Source of the DNA: Neoaquamicrobium microcysteis | GTDB lineage: Bacteria; Pseudomonadota; Alphaproteobacteria; Rhizobiales; Rhizobiaceae | Direction of reading: 5' to 3' | Assembly (NCBI RefSeq): GCF_008180155.1 | Contig: NZ_VSZS01000048.1 | Coordinates: forward strand, 1 to 39,509 | DNA: 39,509 nucleotides | Shown here: positions 1 through 7,671 of the stretch, piece after piece | Layout: every line of letters begins with the position of its first letter | Numbering within the stretch: position 1 is the stretch's first letter | Position numbers and translations under genes: made by a program | Notes under the pieces: generated by a model | Database searches by the model: none | What the model saw: only the letters and a program-made list of their open reading frames with translations | What the model was told of the DNA's origin: nothing

Positions 1-114
1 CATCTGGCCGGCGCCGAACCGTAGAACGGCACCACCATCTGCACAGGCAATGGCCGGAAAGCCGATCATGCATTAAAACTGAAACCGGACCACCTCATAG
101 GGGCAGGCCACGTC

Positions 115-999
115 TTGGGGCCGGCATTGCCGGGCGACCTTGGCCGCCCCATCCTCGACGCGCAGAACCGGGGCCAGCCGGTTGCGCCGCCCGCAATAGT
201 AACGCCCGCCGTCGATCCCGAGGAAGAACGCCGCCGCGCCGAGGAAGAAGCCGCGCGGTTGAGCAACGTGTTTTTCCAGTTCGGCCCGCGCACAGGAGCG
301 CCGGCAGGGACGGCCATGCCCGGCCTTGCCGGTCTTGGCCTCGGCGGACAGCCCGCGACGCAGGACCGGCACGCGGCTTTCCTCAATGGACCCGTGGACC
401 GGCAGACGGTTTCGACGGATCGCGTCACGTCGCCGGCATCGCCCTACGTCCTTCAGGCCGGGGCCGTGATCCCGGCCGCGCTCATCACCGGCATCCGCTC
501 GGACCTATCGGGCCAGATCACGGCGCAAGTGACCGAGAACGTCTATGACAGCCCGACCGGCAGCCTGCTCCTGATCCCGCAAGGGACGCGCATCATCGGT
601 CAATACGATGACGGCGTGACCTTCGGCCAGCGCAGGGTGCTCTTGGTGTGGAATCGCCTGATCCTGCCGGGCGGTCGCTCCATCGTCCTTGAGCGCCTGC
701 CGGGCGCGGACGCCAGCGGCTACGCCGGGCTTGAGGATGGCGTCGATTATCATTGGTGGGATCTGATGAAGGCGGCAGGGTTGTCCACGCTTCTCGCAGC
801 GGGCACGGAGCTGGCGACCAGCGACGAGGACCGGCTGATCCGTGCCCTCCGCGACGGGGCGCAGGATACCATCAATCAGGCAGGGCAACAGATCGTGCAG
901 CGCCAGTTGCAGGTTGCGCCGACTCTCACCATTCGGCCCGGCTTCCCGGTCAGAATCATCGTCACGCGCGACCTTGTATTTGAGCCGGCAGGAGGTTGA
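115..999 (+). CDS. trbI: TrbI/VirB10-type conjugation protein, N-terminally truncated
   Basis: TrbI is the VirB10-like protein that links the inner and outer membrane parts of a type IV conjugation channel. The 294 residues match the conserved C-terminal part of the family: a proline-rich stretch near residues 20-35, then the beta-barrel region from about residue 115, including IPQGTRIIGQYDDGV and the Trp-Trp in YHWWDLM. The usual N-terminal cytoplasmic part and inner-membrane helix (about 100 residues) are missing. In the same frame there is a TAG at 22-24, and the TTG at 115 is only the first usable codon. The upstream 114 bp look unrelated, so a junction lies just before this gene. It is probably not functional in anchoring a channel. 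The next gene follows at the normal spacing for trb operons. Confidence 0.85.
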   Translation: MGPALPGDLGRPILDAQNRGQPVAPPAIVTPAVDPEEERRRAEEEAARLSNVFFQFGPRTGAPAGTAMPGLAGLGLGGQPATQDRHAAFLNGPVDRQTVSTDRVTSPASPYVLQAGAVIPAALITGIRSDLSGQITAQVTENVYDSPTGSLLLIPQGTRIIGQYDDGVTFGQRRVLLVWNRLILPGGRSIVLERLPGADASGYAGLEDGVDYHWWDLMKAAGLSTLLAAGTELATSDEDRLIRALRDGAQDTINQAGQQIVQRQLQVAPTLTIRPGFPVRIIVTRDLVFEPAGG

Positions 1000-1001
1000 C
1001 C

Positions 1002-1232
1002 ATGACCAAGCTGAAACTCGGCCCGCTTCCCGACGACAAGCCCGTGAAGGTGACGGTGGAGCTACCCGCGCCGCTTCACCGCGATCTGACCGCCTACGCC
1101 GAGGTGCTGGCCCGCGAGAGCGGCCAGCCAGCCGCCGATCCCGTCAGGCTGATCGTGCCCATGCTGGAGCGATTCATCGCCACGGATCGGGGGTTCGCAA
1201 AGGCCCGGCGAGCCGTCGCCCGACGGCGTTAG
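1002..1232 (+). CDS. DUF2274 domain protein
   Basis: This 76-residue basic protein matches the DUF2274 family, which commonly sits directly after trbI in alphaproteobacterial integrative elements. Its function is unknown. It begins MTKLKLGPLPDDKPVKVTVE and has a central helix-rich part that resembles small ribbon-helix-helix proteins, although that fold is my inference. The ATG at 1002 is chosen because GGAGG at 991-995 lies 6 bp upstream; a TTG at 996 is possible but less likely. The gene begins 2 bp after the trbI stop, so the two were co-transcribed. No further conjugation gene follows. Confidence 0.7.
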   Translation: MTKLKLGPLPDDKPVKVTVELPAPLHRDLTAYAEVLARESGQPAADPVRLIVPMLERFIATDRGFAKARRAVARRR

Positions 1233-1470
1233 GATCGTGCCGAGCGAATCAACATCACAGAATTGGCAATCGAACGAAACAACACGAGGGTTAAAGATTA
1301 TTAGGTTGCAGCTCCGGCGACGAGAGCCTGCCTGCCGATTAAAGCTAGACATTTCGAAGCTTCTTTTTAGCGTATTTTTAACCAATTTCTCCCCAGTTTA
1401 CAGACGCCCAAAAAGAAATGATATCTGCGTCGAAAAGACAGTCGCAATAGATAATCAAATTTTCCTCAGA
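1233..1470. other. AT-richer gap between conjugation remnant and stress island
   Basis: This stretch between the DUF2274 gene and the ftsH stop codon is clearly richer in A and T than its neighbours, with several runs of A or T (for example near 1370-1385 and 1410). I see no coding frame with a homologue and no clear terminator. It separates two functional blocks with different content, so I read it as the left border zone of the heat-stress island. I see no attachment-site repeat. Confidence 0.4.
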
Positions 1471-3300
1471 TCAATTACCGCTCCTGCTCTTAACATCTTT
1501 TCTCAGAATTTCCCGCAACTCTTCCTCGTCTAAAGTCTCGCGCTCCAACAGCAGTCTCGACGATTTCTCAAGGATTTCGCGGCGTTCCTGAAGCAGCGCT
1601 ACGGTACGCCCGAACGTTTCCTCGACGATACGTTTGACCTCTTCGTCTACGGCCGCCGCGGTCTCGTCGGAATAGTCGCGCTCCTGCGGCCCGTAATAGG
1701 GCTGGTCCGTGGTCAGGAACGAGCGGCGGTCCTTCTCCAGCGCCACATGGCCCAGCCGTTCGGTCATGCCGTAACGCGTGACCATGGCGCGGGCGATGTC
1801 GGTGACCTTGACGAGGTCGTCGGCCGCGCCGGTGGAAAGATGCTCGAAGACGATCCACTCGGCGGCGCGGCCGCCGAGCAGCACGGCCATCTTGTTCGCA
1901 AGCTCCTCGCGCGTCATCAGGAAGCGGTCCTCGGTCGGACGCTGGATGGTGTAGCCGAGCGCGCCGATGCCACGCGGGATGATCGACACCTTATGCACGG
2001 GATCGACGCCCGGCAGCGCCATGGCGACGAGCGCATGGCCCATCTCGTGATAGGCGACGATCTCGCGCTCCCTGGGGTTGAGCAGGCGGTTGCGCTTCTC
2101 CAGCCCCGCGATGATGCGCTCGATGGCGTTGTTGAAATCCTCCATCGTCACCGCGTCGGCCTTGCGGCGGGTGGCGAGCAGCGTCGCCTCGTTGACGAGG
2201 TTGGCGAGGTCCGCGCCGGTGAAGCCGGGCGTCAGCGCCGCGATCTGCTCCGGCGACACATCCGGCGCGAGCTTTGCCTTCTTCATGTGGACATGCAGGA
2301 TGGCGATGCGGCCCTGCTTGTCCGGCCGGTCGACCAGGACCTGCCGGTCGAAGCGGCCGGCGCGCAGCAGCGCCGGGTCGAGGATCTCCGGCCGGTTGGT
2401 GGCGGCGAGCAGCACCAGCCCGCTCGACGGGTCGAAGCCGTCGAGCTCGACCAGAAGCTGGTTGAGCGTCTGCTCCTTCTCGTCGTGGCTGCCGGCCATC
2501 GGACCGATGCCGCGGGCGCGGCCGAGCGCGTCGAGCTCGTCGATGAAGATGATGGCCGGCGCCTTGGCACGCGCCTGCTCGAACAGGTCGCGCACGCGCG
2601 CGGCGCCGACGCCGACGAACATCTCGACGAATTCGGAGCCGGAGATGGAGAAGAAGGGCACGCCCGCCTCGCCGGCCACTGCCCTGGCGAGCAGCGTCTT
2701 GCCGGTGCCGGGCGGGCCGACGAGAAGCACGCCCTTGGGCATTCGCCCGCCGAGCCGGCCGTACTCCTTCGGGTCCTTCAGGAAATCAACGATCTCCTGC
2801 AACTCGGCCTTGGCCTCGTCGACGCCGGCGACGTCGGCGAAGGTCACGCCGGTGTCCGTCTGCACATAGACCTTGGCCTTGGACTTGCCGATCTGCATCA
2901 GGCCGCCGCCCATGCCGCCGCCCATTCGCCTGAGGATGAACATCCACAACCCGACGAACAGCGCGACGGGAACCACCCACGACAGGAGGTCGCGCAGGAA
3001 GGTGCTCTCGATCTGGCCGGTGACGACAACGTCGTGCTGCTGGAGATCGCGCGCCAGATCGGCCTCGACGCGGGTGGTGATGAACATCGGCCGGCCGTCC
3101 ACCGGTTCGGTGAAGCGACCCTGGATGAACCGGTCGGAGACGGCGACCTCGGCGATGCGCCCCTGCGTAAGATAGGTCTGGAACTCGCTGTAGGGAATCT
3201 GCGCGACTTGCGTCGCCGCCGCGAAGAGGTACTGGAAGACCATCAGGCCGAGAAAGGCCGCGATCCAGTACCAGATATTGAACTGCGTCTTCTTGTCCAT
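1471..3300 (-). CDS. ftsH: FtsH, membrane-bound AAA+ zinc metalloprotease
   Basis: FtsH pulls misfolded or regulatory membrane and cytosolic proteins through its AAA+ ring and degrades them. The 609-residue protein has the standard layout. There are two membrane segments (about residues 11-30 and 107-124) around a periplasmic domain, Walker A GPPGTGKT at 195-202, Walker B IIFIDEL at 250-256, the second region of homology ([19 protein letters not shown]) and the zinc site HEMGH at 418-422. A C-terminal helical domain with [14 protein letters not shown] carries the expected third zinc ligand. The ATG at 3300 has only a weak ribosome site (GATAGAGA). Sequence and setting suggest an extra FtsH carried with chaperones rather than the housekeeping copy, but that needs the rest of the genome to confirm. 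A strong terminator lies between it and the SPW gene upstream, so it is likely transcribed separately. Confidence 0.95.
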   Translation of the reverse strand: MDKKTQFNIWYWIAAFLGLMVFQYLFAAATQVAQIPYSEFQTYLTQGRIAEVAVSDRFIQGRFTEPVDGRPMFITTRVEADLARDLQQHDVVVTGQIESTFLRDLLSWVVPVALFVGLWMFILRRMGGGMGGGLMQIGKSKAKVYVQTDTGVTFADVAGVDEAKAELQEIVDFLKDPKEYGRLGGRMPKGVLLVGPPGTGKTLLARAVAGEAGVPFFSISGSEFVEMFVGVGAARVRDLFEQARAKAPAIIFIDELDALGRARGIGPMAGSHDEKEQTLNQLLVELDGFDPSSGLVLLAATNRPEILDPALLRAGRFDRQVLVDRPDKQGRIAILHVHMKKAKLAPDVSPEQIAALTPGFTGADLANLVNEATLLATRRKADAVTMEDFNNAIERIIAGLEKRNRLLNPREREIVAYHEMGHALVAMALPGVDPVHKVSIIPRGIGALGYTIQRPTEDRFLMTREELANKMAVLLGGRAAEWIVFEHLSTGAADDLVKVTDIARAMVTRYGMTERLGHVALEKDRRSFLTTDQPYYGPQERDYSDETAAAVDEEVKRIVEETFGRTVALLQERREILEKSSRLLLERETLDEEELREILRKDVKSRSGN

Positions 3301-3395
3301 TCTCTATCGCCATGCATCTGCGTGGGGCACGCCGCCCTACCGACATCACTTTAGCCAGACCACCCTGTCCTCGTTTGAGGCAGATCAACGTGAAA

Positions 3396-3416
3396 GGGCC
3401 CGGCAGAGCCGGGCCC
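3396..3416 (-). terminator. Intrinsic terminator after the hsp20-SPW operon
   Basis: A perfect inverted repeat with a 9-bp GC stem and 3-nt loop lies just after the stop of the SPW-repeat gene. On the minus strand it is followed by TTTC. It closes the leftward operon running from hsp20 to the SPW gene and separates it from ftsH. Confidence 0.75.
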
Positions 3417-3421
3417 CTCGG

Positions 3422-3781
3422 TCAGGCCGTTGAGAACGGTTTGTCGGAGCCGTTCCAAAGGCTGTAGCCCGCAGCAGCAGCCACGATCAGGCCGACGACG
3501 ACATGGGAGATCGTGGCGCTGCTGTTGGTCGAGAATGACAACACCCATGGCGCCGCGACCGACCAGACGCCTAACGCCGTGTTAACCCACTGTTGCCATT
3601 CGCTGAACGCGAACAACGCAATGCATGCAACAACGGCGATCGCCGCTCCTACAAGCCATGCGTTCCAGGCCGCAGTCGTTAGAGCCGCATAACCCAGAAT
3701 CCATGGCGTTATGGCCAGTCCGAGGCCGGCGGCAATATTCACAACATCAAAGGCAGAGCGGTTTTCGAATGTCTTCAGCAT
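3422..3781 (-). CDS. SPW-repeat membrane protein
   Basis: A 119-residue hydrophobic protein with about four membrane helices. It matches the SPW-repeat family, named for a conserved Trp-containing motif seen here twice, as NIAAGLGLAITPWILGY and ALGVWSVAAPWVLSF. The molecular function is unknown. The ATG at 3781 has an excellent ribosome site (AAGGAGG). It is the last gene of the hsp20-hsp20-NDUFS4-omega-SPW operon, 30 bp after the omega-like gene. Its place in a heat-stress operon suggests a role at the membrane under stress, which is inference only. Confidence 0.8.
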   Translation of the reverse strand: MLKTFENRSAFDVVNIAAGLGLAITPWILGYAALTTAAWNAWLVGAAIAVVACIALFAFSEWQQWVNTALGVWSVAAPWVLSFSTNSSATISHVVVGLIVAAAAGYSLWNGSDKPFSTA

Positions 3782-3811
3782 CGTTTTCCTCCTTTCCGGT
3801 TTGATGCGTCG

Positions 3812-4126
3812 TCAATGAGCGGTCCGCCTGTCGGGCGGAACGCAGGTGCCGGTGTCACGAGATGGGAAGCCGGCACCCAACTGCTGATGTGGAGCGCGCA
3901 GACGCCCCACAGGCTGCTGTCCGATACGGAACGGAGCAAGCTCCGCATCGGTGAAAGCACCCGCAGCAATCTCATGCAGCGCAAGATCCTGCGTTGTCAT
4001 TCCTTCCAGCGCCAGTCGAGGCTCATCGCCCCGCCTCAGCGCTCTACAACGCATGGCCCCCGCGAGAGCCAGCCCGAACCTGTTAGGCAGAACCTTTTGT
4101 GCATCGATCGTGACAAATGGATCCAT
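3812..4126 (-). CDS. RNA polymerase omega-like protein (RpoZ family paralogue)
   Basis: The N-terminal part (MDPFVTIDAQKVLPNRF, followed by LALAGAMRCRALRRG) has the arrangement of the RNA polymerase omega subunit: a V/L-PNRF motif followed by an Ala/Arg-rich helix. Omega helps fold and hold the beta-prime subunit. The protein is 104 residues, and the middle (TTQDLALHEIAAGAFTDAELAPF) resembles the second omega helix. The C-terminal tail is basic and poorly conserved in appearance. It starts at ATG 4126 with GAGGTGA upstream, 9 bp after the NDUFS4 gene. Because it lies in a chaperone operon and not in the usual rpoZ setting, it is probably a second, accessory omega. Whether it binds RNA polymerase is untested. 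Confidence 0.65.
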   Translation of the reverse strand: MDPFVTIDAQKVLPNRFGLALAGAMRCRALRRGDEPRLALEGMTTQDLALHEIAAGAFTDAELAPFRIGQQPVGRLRAPHQQLGAGFPSRDTGTCVPPDRRTAH

Positions 4127-4135
4127 GGAATCACC

Positions 4136-4867
4136 TCATGCTGCTTCGAGATGCCCCCGACCAGCCGACTGGGCATCCACGCCTCTTTCGAGAGCGAGCA
4201 ACGCCTGCTCGACCTCATCAAGGCGCGAGGGGCGGCCGTTCTCAGGCATGCCCTCGTTGGTGGCCTGATCGATCAGGAATTCGGTCCAGGCCCAGTTCAT
4301 CAGGATCGACCGCCTCGCATCAAGGGGGAGCCGGTTGTCAGTCACGACATCTATCGGCGAGGCCCAGCCGCCATCCCCATCATTGCGATTGGCGTCATTC
4401 GACATGGCCCGACGGTACTTGTCCGAAAGCCCGGCGAGGCCAAGCTTGCCGAGCGTCGCATCGGAGAATGTGTTTCGCTTTTCTCCCGACTTATCCATGG
4501 TAATCCTAGCCTTATCCTTTGGTACGTCCACGACATAGCAAAGACCCTGCCGCTGCGCGTAACGGATCGCAGACGCCAGCGTCGGGAACTTAAGCTCGAC
4601 CTGCTTCAGTGTGTCCCGGCTGCCGGTGTAGCCCATGAGCGGTTCGATAAAAGACGGGCTGCGCGCCTCGAACACGAGCTTCCATTGATCGCGCGACGGA
4701 GCACTGGTAGTCGCCGAGCGAGATGGGCGGTAGATCCGGGCCACGGCATCGCTGGGGAATAAGGAGCGTCCCATTGACAGCATCGTGCGACGATTGTCGT
4801 TGGCTCCCGGCACGGGCCGGTCGACAGGACCATCTGCCATTGATGTCCTTCTTGCAGCAATGTTCAT
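4136..4867 (-). CDS. ETC complex I subunit (NDUFS4-domain protein) with extra C-terminal region
   Basis: Residues about 40-115 match the NDUFS4/ETC complex I family: ARIYRPSRSATTSAP, then the Trp-containing WKLVFEARSP and the PLMGYTGSRDTLKQVELKF segment. In mitochondria and alphaproteobacteria this accessory subunit stabilises the NADH-binding arm of complex I. The usual bacterial protein is about 100 residues; this one is 243. It has a 40-residue N-terminal extension and about 120 extra residues, including a helical region near the end (MNWAWTEFLIDQATNEGMPE) that I cannot assign. The ATG at 4867 is preferred over an in-frame start at 4912 because GGAGGAAG lies just upstream of it. It sits between hsp20 and the omega-like gene in one leftward operon, pointing to protection or remodelling of respiration under heat stress. 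Confidence 0.75.
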   Translation of the reverse strand: MNIAARRTSMADGPVDRPVPGANDNRRTMLSMGRSLFPSDAVARIYRPSRSATTSAPSRDQWKLVFEARSPSFIEPLMGYTGSRDTLKQVELKFPTLASAIRYAQRQGLCYVVDVPKDKARITMDKSGEKRNTFSDATLGKLGLAGLSDKYRRAMSNDANRNDGDGGWASPIDVVTDNRLPLDARRSILMNWAWTEFLIDQATNEGMPENGRPSRLDEVEQALLALERGVDAQSAGRGHLEAA

Positions 4868-4938
4868 GGTTCTTCCTCCGTGATTGGTGAAGATCGACGC
4901 CGACGGGCGCAACGAACCCGCCGGCGCCGAAACCCTCG

Positions 4939-5451
4939 TCAGCTCTTGATCGCTATGCGTTTTACCTGCGACTGAGCCTTTTCGGTCTTGGGAAGCACGA
5001 GGCTCAGCACGCCATTTCTGAACCTGGCGTCTATCTTGTCCTCGACGATTTCGCTTCCAACCGGGATACGGCGCTCGAAACGGCCGTAGAAGCGTTCCGA
5101 GAACTGCTTCTCCTTGTCCTCGGTCTCAGATCGCTTTTCGCCGCGCAGCGTCAGCACACCGTCATCCAGAACCAGTTCGATGTCCTTTTCCTCCAGACCT
5201 GGCACTTCCGCGGTTATGCGGATCTCCTTTTCAGTCTCGGAGATTTCGACGCTCGGCCACCCCCGTCCGAAGGAGGCCAGAGAGTCAAAAGCTGGCAGGT
5301 TTCGATCAAATGAGCGAAAGACATCGTCAAACAGGCGATTGACTTCCCGGTGCAGCGACAGGAACGGACTGCGGTCCTCTTCACGATAGGCAGCGGGAGC
5401 CTGATTGCTGCTCGTGTCACGGCCCCAGGGGATCAGGTCACGTACGTTCAT
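4939..5451 (-). CDS. Small heat-shock protein, Hsp20/alpha-crystallin family (second copy in operon)
   Basis: This ATP-independent holdase binds unfolding proteins. The 170-residue protein has an N-terminal arm (SLHREVNRLFDDVFRSFDR), an alpha-crystallin domain from about residue 65 (PSVEISETEKEIRITAEVPG) with the family signature GVLTLRGEKR and FRNGVLSLVLPK, and a short tail with an I-x-I motif (RIAIKS). It resembles the class of Hsp20 typical of stress islands and differs from the upstream Hsp20, so the two probably form different or mixed oligomers. The ATG at 5451 has AAGGAG upstream. A GC-rich hairpin (5499-5521) lies in the 96-bp gap from the first hsp20. Confidence 0.95.
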   Translation of the reverse strand: MNVRDLIPWGRDTSSNQAPAAYREEDRSPFLSLHREVNRLFDDVFRSFDRNLPAFDSLASFGRGWPSVEISETEKEIRITAEVPGLEEKDIELVLDDGVLTLRGEKRSETEDKEKQFSERFYGRFERRIPVGSEIVEDKIDARFRNGVLSLVLPKTEKAQSQVKRIAIKS

Positions 5452-5498
5452 GGTTATTCTCCTTCTGTTCTGAACAATTGGACACAGCTTCGCCGATG

Positions 5499-5521
5499 GC
5501 GCCGGACGCGTGGCCCGGCGC
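5499..5521 (-). promoter_or_regulatory. Intercistronic hairpin between the two hsp20 genes
   Basis: A 7-bp GC-only stem (GCGCCGG with CCGGCGC) with a 9-nt loop lies between the two hsp20 genes on the transcribed minus strand. There is no U-run, so it is more likely an RNA-processing or stabilising stem than a terminator. It could set different mRNA levels for the two genes. Confidence 0.4.
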
Positions 5522-5547
5522 TGGCGATCCGTAGACTGACAAAAGCG

Positions 5548-6024
5548 TCAGGCTGCGATCTGCTCGTTGGTGTGCGAAGAGGCTTCAATCTGCATCGTCT
5601 TCTCCTGCGACGAGATCGCAATCCGACGAGGCTTCATCTCCTCCGGGATCTCACGCCGAAGATCGATTGTCAGGAGGCCGTTGACGAGAGTCGCGCCTTC
5701 AACTCGCACGTGGTCGGCGAGCTGGAAGCGACGCTGGAACGAGCGTCCGGCAATGCCGCGATGCAGATACTGCGCATTCTCGTCGGTGGTTTTGCTGCCC
5801 GCCACGAGAAGCATGTTTTGCTCCTGCGTGATGGAAAGCTCGTCTTCGCTGAAGCCGGCCACCGCCATGGTGATGCGGTAGTCGTCTTCGTCAGTCTTTG
5901 CGATGTCATAGGGCGGCCAGTTGTCGATGCTCTCGACGCGGCTGGCGGCCTCCAGCGCATTGACCAGACGGTCGAAGCCGATGCTCGACCGGAACAGGGG
6001 AGAAAAATCGAAAGTGGTTCTCAT
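5548..6024 (-). CDS. Small heat-shock protein, IbpA/HspD-like, first gene of the heat operon
   Basis: A 158-residue Hsp20 family protein beginning MRTTFDFSPLFRSSIGFDRL, the arrangement typical of rhizobial IbpA/HspA-type proteins. The alpha-crystallin domain runs from about residue 40 (PPYDIAKTDEDDYRITMAVA) to LTIDLRREIPEE, and a tail with RRIAI carries the I-x-I contact. The ATG at 6024 was chosen because AAGGAGGA precedes it and the N-terminal sequence fits the family; a longer frame to 6105 runs through the structured leader and is not coding. It is controlled by a candidate RpoH-type promoter (6107-6139) and a ROSE-like leader (6025-6105). This makes it the heat-triggered first gene of a five-gene operon. 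Confidence 0.95.
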   Translation of the reverse strand: MRTTFDFSPLFRSSIGFDRLVNALEAASRVESIDNWPPYDIAKTDEDDYRITMAVAGFSEDELSITQEQNMLLVAGSKTTDENAQYLHRGIAGRSFQRRFQLADHVRVEGATLVNGLLTIDLRREIPEEMKPRRIAISSQEKTMQIEASSHTNEQIAA

Positions 6025-6105
6025 AGCCACATCCTCCTTGAAGCAACATGGGTACAAGATTGTGCGGCTTTTGGCCGGCGCCGCCCCGTAGTGGCAGCGG
6101 CGCAC
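6025..6105 (-). ncRNA. ROSE-like RNA thermometer in the hsp20 leader
   Basis: The minus-strand leader can form three hairpins in a row. The first is a 7-bp stem (6078-6103, GCGCCGC with GCGGCGC). The second is a short CGGC-CAAAA-GCCG stem (6065-6077). The third (about 6030-6050) pairs UUGCU with the ribosome site AGGAG across a 3-nt loop. UUGCU opposite AGGAG, with a G-G mismatch in the stem, is the hallmark of ROSE elements, which melt on heating and expose the ribosome site of rhizobial small heat-shock genes. The start codon lies 6 nt beyond the third hairpin. I did not compute folding energies. Confidence 0.7.
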
Positions 6106-6106
6106 A

Positions 6107-6139
6107 ATCGATCTGGTTCCTTCATTTCAGAGTTTCAAG
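6107..6139 (-). promoter_or_regulatory. Candidate RpoH (sigma-32 type) promoter of the hsp20 operon
   Basis: On the minus strand CTTGAA (6134-6139) is followed after 17 bp by CCAGAT (6111-6116), extended to CCAGATCGAT. The -35 half fits the alphaproteobacterial RpoH consensus and the -10 half partly fits. The same motif with the same spacing and the same 10-bp -10 region lies before groES at 7719-7751. The leader that would be transcribed from it starts just before the ROSE-like structure. Confidence 0.6.
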
Positions 6140-6241
6140 AGGGTGACGGCAGAAAATTTCCACAGCGATTTCAGACTGTTGGAAATTGAGAACAACTCCA
6201 CCATCTGATGAGTTGGTTGGTAAAAGGAATGGAGACCTGCC

Positions 6242-6457
6242 ATGACCTATGACGAGATCGTTTCAGTGCTCGGCTCCATAGACGACGATCTGGCGGCGGG
6301 GCTTATCGCAACCGGAGCGAGTGTTGATGAACTTCGAGAAGCGTGGAACTGGCTTAACAATGACGAGGCGCTGATGGGCGAAGGGCGACCGCTCCCGGAC
6401 ACACGCGTCAGCCAACTCATCGATCTGCTTGACCCTGATGATGACGGCGTGGACTGA
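6242..6457 (+). CDS. Small acidic hypothetical protein
   Basis: A 71-residue acidic protein (MTYDEIVSVLGSIDDDLAAG...) that I do not recognise. It is predicted mostly helical, with a C-terminal acidic end (LLDPDDDGVD). GGAG lies upstream of the ATG at a usable distance. It is divergent from the hsp20 operon and shares its 217-bp intergenic region, so it may respond to the same stress. The next gene, a DUF982 protein, begins about 110 bp downstream in the same direction. Confidence 0.6.
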   Translation: MTYDEIVSVLGSIDDDLAAGLIATGASVDELREAWNWLNNDEALMGEGRPLPDTRVSQLIDLLDPDDDGVD

Positions 6458-6568
6458 GCTACGGATGGAGGGTTGAAGAAGCACGTCGGTATGCCCAGAT
6501 CACAAGAGATCGTACAGAACGATCAGTTACTTGCTCTCAAAAGACGATCAGAAAACAAGGAGGAAGTG

Positions 6569-6877
6569 ATGTCTGATGTCGTGTTCAACGAACCCGTAAT
6601 TCTGCGCATGCCAAAAACTGGCCTCCGAAAGGTGGCGACAGGTTTTGAAGCACTGGAATGCCTCGAGCGCGAATGGCCGGACTGGGCACGTGGACGGCGT
6701 TGGCGGAATGCCGTTGCTGCCTGTCGGGACGCACTCGATGGATGGCGCTCTGCGAAGGAGGCACGCCGGAGCTTCATGAAGGCTGCAATGCGAGCGGGCC
6801 TCGTTCAGGGAGCACGACGCACGCGAGTTCGGGGTACTCTCGGTAGCTATCAGGTAATTCCCGCCGGGCTTCAGTGA
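6569..6877 (+). CDS. DUF982 domain protein
   Basis: A 102-residue protein with the DUF982 pattern: GFEALECLEREWPDWARGR, then WRNAVAACRDALDGWRS, then an Arg/Ala-rich helix (ARRSFMKAAMRAGL). DUF982 proteins are small, abundant in Rhizobiales and of unknown function. The ATG at 6569 has GGAGG 5 bp upstream and gives the usual family length; an in-frame start at 6473 adds residues unlike the family. Its last 7 bp overlap the convergent usg-like gene, so readthrough could create antisense RNA between the two. Confidence 0.75.
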   Translation: MSDVVFNEPVILRMPKTGLRKVATGFEALECLEREWPDWARGRRWRNAVAACRDALDGWRSAKEARRSFMKAAMRAGLVQGARRTRVRGTLGSYQVIPAGLQ

Positions 6878-7149
6878 ACGGATATGATCCCGTCGACGGC
6901 TTTCCATTCTGAGGGCTGGATCAGACGATGGTGGGCGACGCGCACGGAGTGCAGCGCGCCCTCCAGCGTCTCGGTCCAGTAGTCGAGAAAGCCGCGCAGT
7001 TCGGGAAACTTCGGGGCAAGATCGTAATCCTGCCAGACATAGACCTGCAACAGGCTCGGGTGATCTGGAAGACGATAGTGGATTTCGGCTGTGGTCAGGC
7101 CGTAGCCTTCCATCTGCATCCGGAATTCACGACTGACGATCGCTGGCAT
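6871..7149 (-). CDS. Usg-like family protein
   Basis: A 92-residue protein matching the Usg family, small proteins found almost only in alphaproteobacteria. Family landmarks are visible: MQMEGYGLTTAEIHYRLPDH, then LQVYVWQDYDLAPKFPELRG and GALHSVRVAHHRL. The function is unknown. The ATG at 7149 follows AAAGGAGAGA. It lies 19 bp after the hypothetical gene ending at 7169 and forms a two-gene leftward unit with it. It converges on and overlaps the DUF982 gene by 7 bp. Confidence 0.8.
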   Translation of the reverse strand: MPAIVSREFRMQMEGYGLTTAEIHYRLPDHPSLLQVYVWQDYDLAPKFPELRGFLDYWTETLEGALHSVRVAHHRLIQPSEWKAVDGIISVH

Positions 7150-7168
7150 ATGTCTCTCCTTTGTCGTT

Positions 7169-7513
7169 TCATGCGTGAAGACGATGGTGATGGTCTGCGG
7201 ATCCGCATACGGCATCGTCCGCCCCGATGTCGCCGTGATCAAGACGCCGCAGCGCATCCATAATGACATCGAATGGGATGGGGCTTTCCGCGCCCGGCGG
7301 CTGGCGCAGTGCGGGCATCGATTCGACCGCGCATGCGTCGGATGCCCATGACGAGAGAATGGCGCGCTTTTCGCTGCGTTCGAGCGTGTCGTCGCGCAGC
7401 ACATCCTCGGGATGCCTGTAGTGGCGCGCCGGCGACAGGAGCCGGTCGAGCGCAATGTCTTCGGCTCGTGGCGCGAGAGAGGGAATGATCGTCGAAAAAT
7501 CGGCTCGGCGCAT
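7169..7513 (-). CDS. Hypothetical protein in the heat-stress island
   Basis: A 114-residue protein beginning MRRADFSTIIPSLAPRAEDI. It has a charged middle (ARHYRHPEDVLRDDTLERSE, then KRAILSSWASDACAVESMP) and a His/Asp-rich C-terminal end. I do not recognise a family. The segment from the DVL to the SSW reads like a conserved helical pair that could bind a partner, but this is guesswork. The ATG at 7513 has a strong GGAGG upstream. It is co-directional with the usg-like gene and divergent from groESL. Confidence 0.65.
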   Translation of the reverse strand: MRRADFSTIIPSLAPRAEDIALDRLLSPARHYRHPEDVLRDDTLERSEKRAILSSWASDACAVESMPALRQPPGAESPIPFDVIMDALRRLDHGDIGADDAVCGSADHHHRLHA

Positions 7514-7671
7514 CGCTGTCCTCCTTCCGTTTCAGCCGTTCCAAAAACTCCGTTTCGATCAGGACTCCGGACCGCACCTCCCGGCACGGCACAGAAGGAA
7601 GTTCGGCCAATCGAGCGAATTTTTCAAGTGCCCGGATGCTCAATGGTGTCAATTTCGGCTGCGATTACATC

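Noticed and set aside
1..114. An IS end or transposase fragment at the left edge
   Set aside because: The minus-strand residues (DVACPYEVVRFQF) and the bases around them did not match an IS family I could name, and no inverted repeat was visible.
1747..3354. A 535-codon open frame on the plus strand opposite ftsH
   Set aside because: It is antisense to a complete FtsH with all motifs, and its composition (Ala, Arg, Asp, His-rich, no domain) is that expected from an antisense frame in GC-rich DNA.
7239..7652. A 137-codon minus-strand frame overlapping the 7169-7513 gene
   Set aside because: Only its first 46 codons lie outside the called gene; the rest is out of frame with a gene that has a strong ribosome site. 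No family match was seen.
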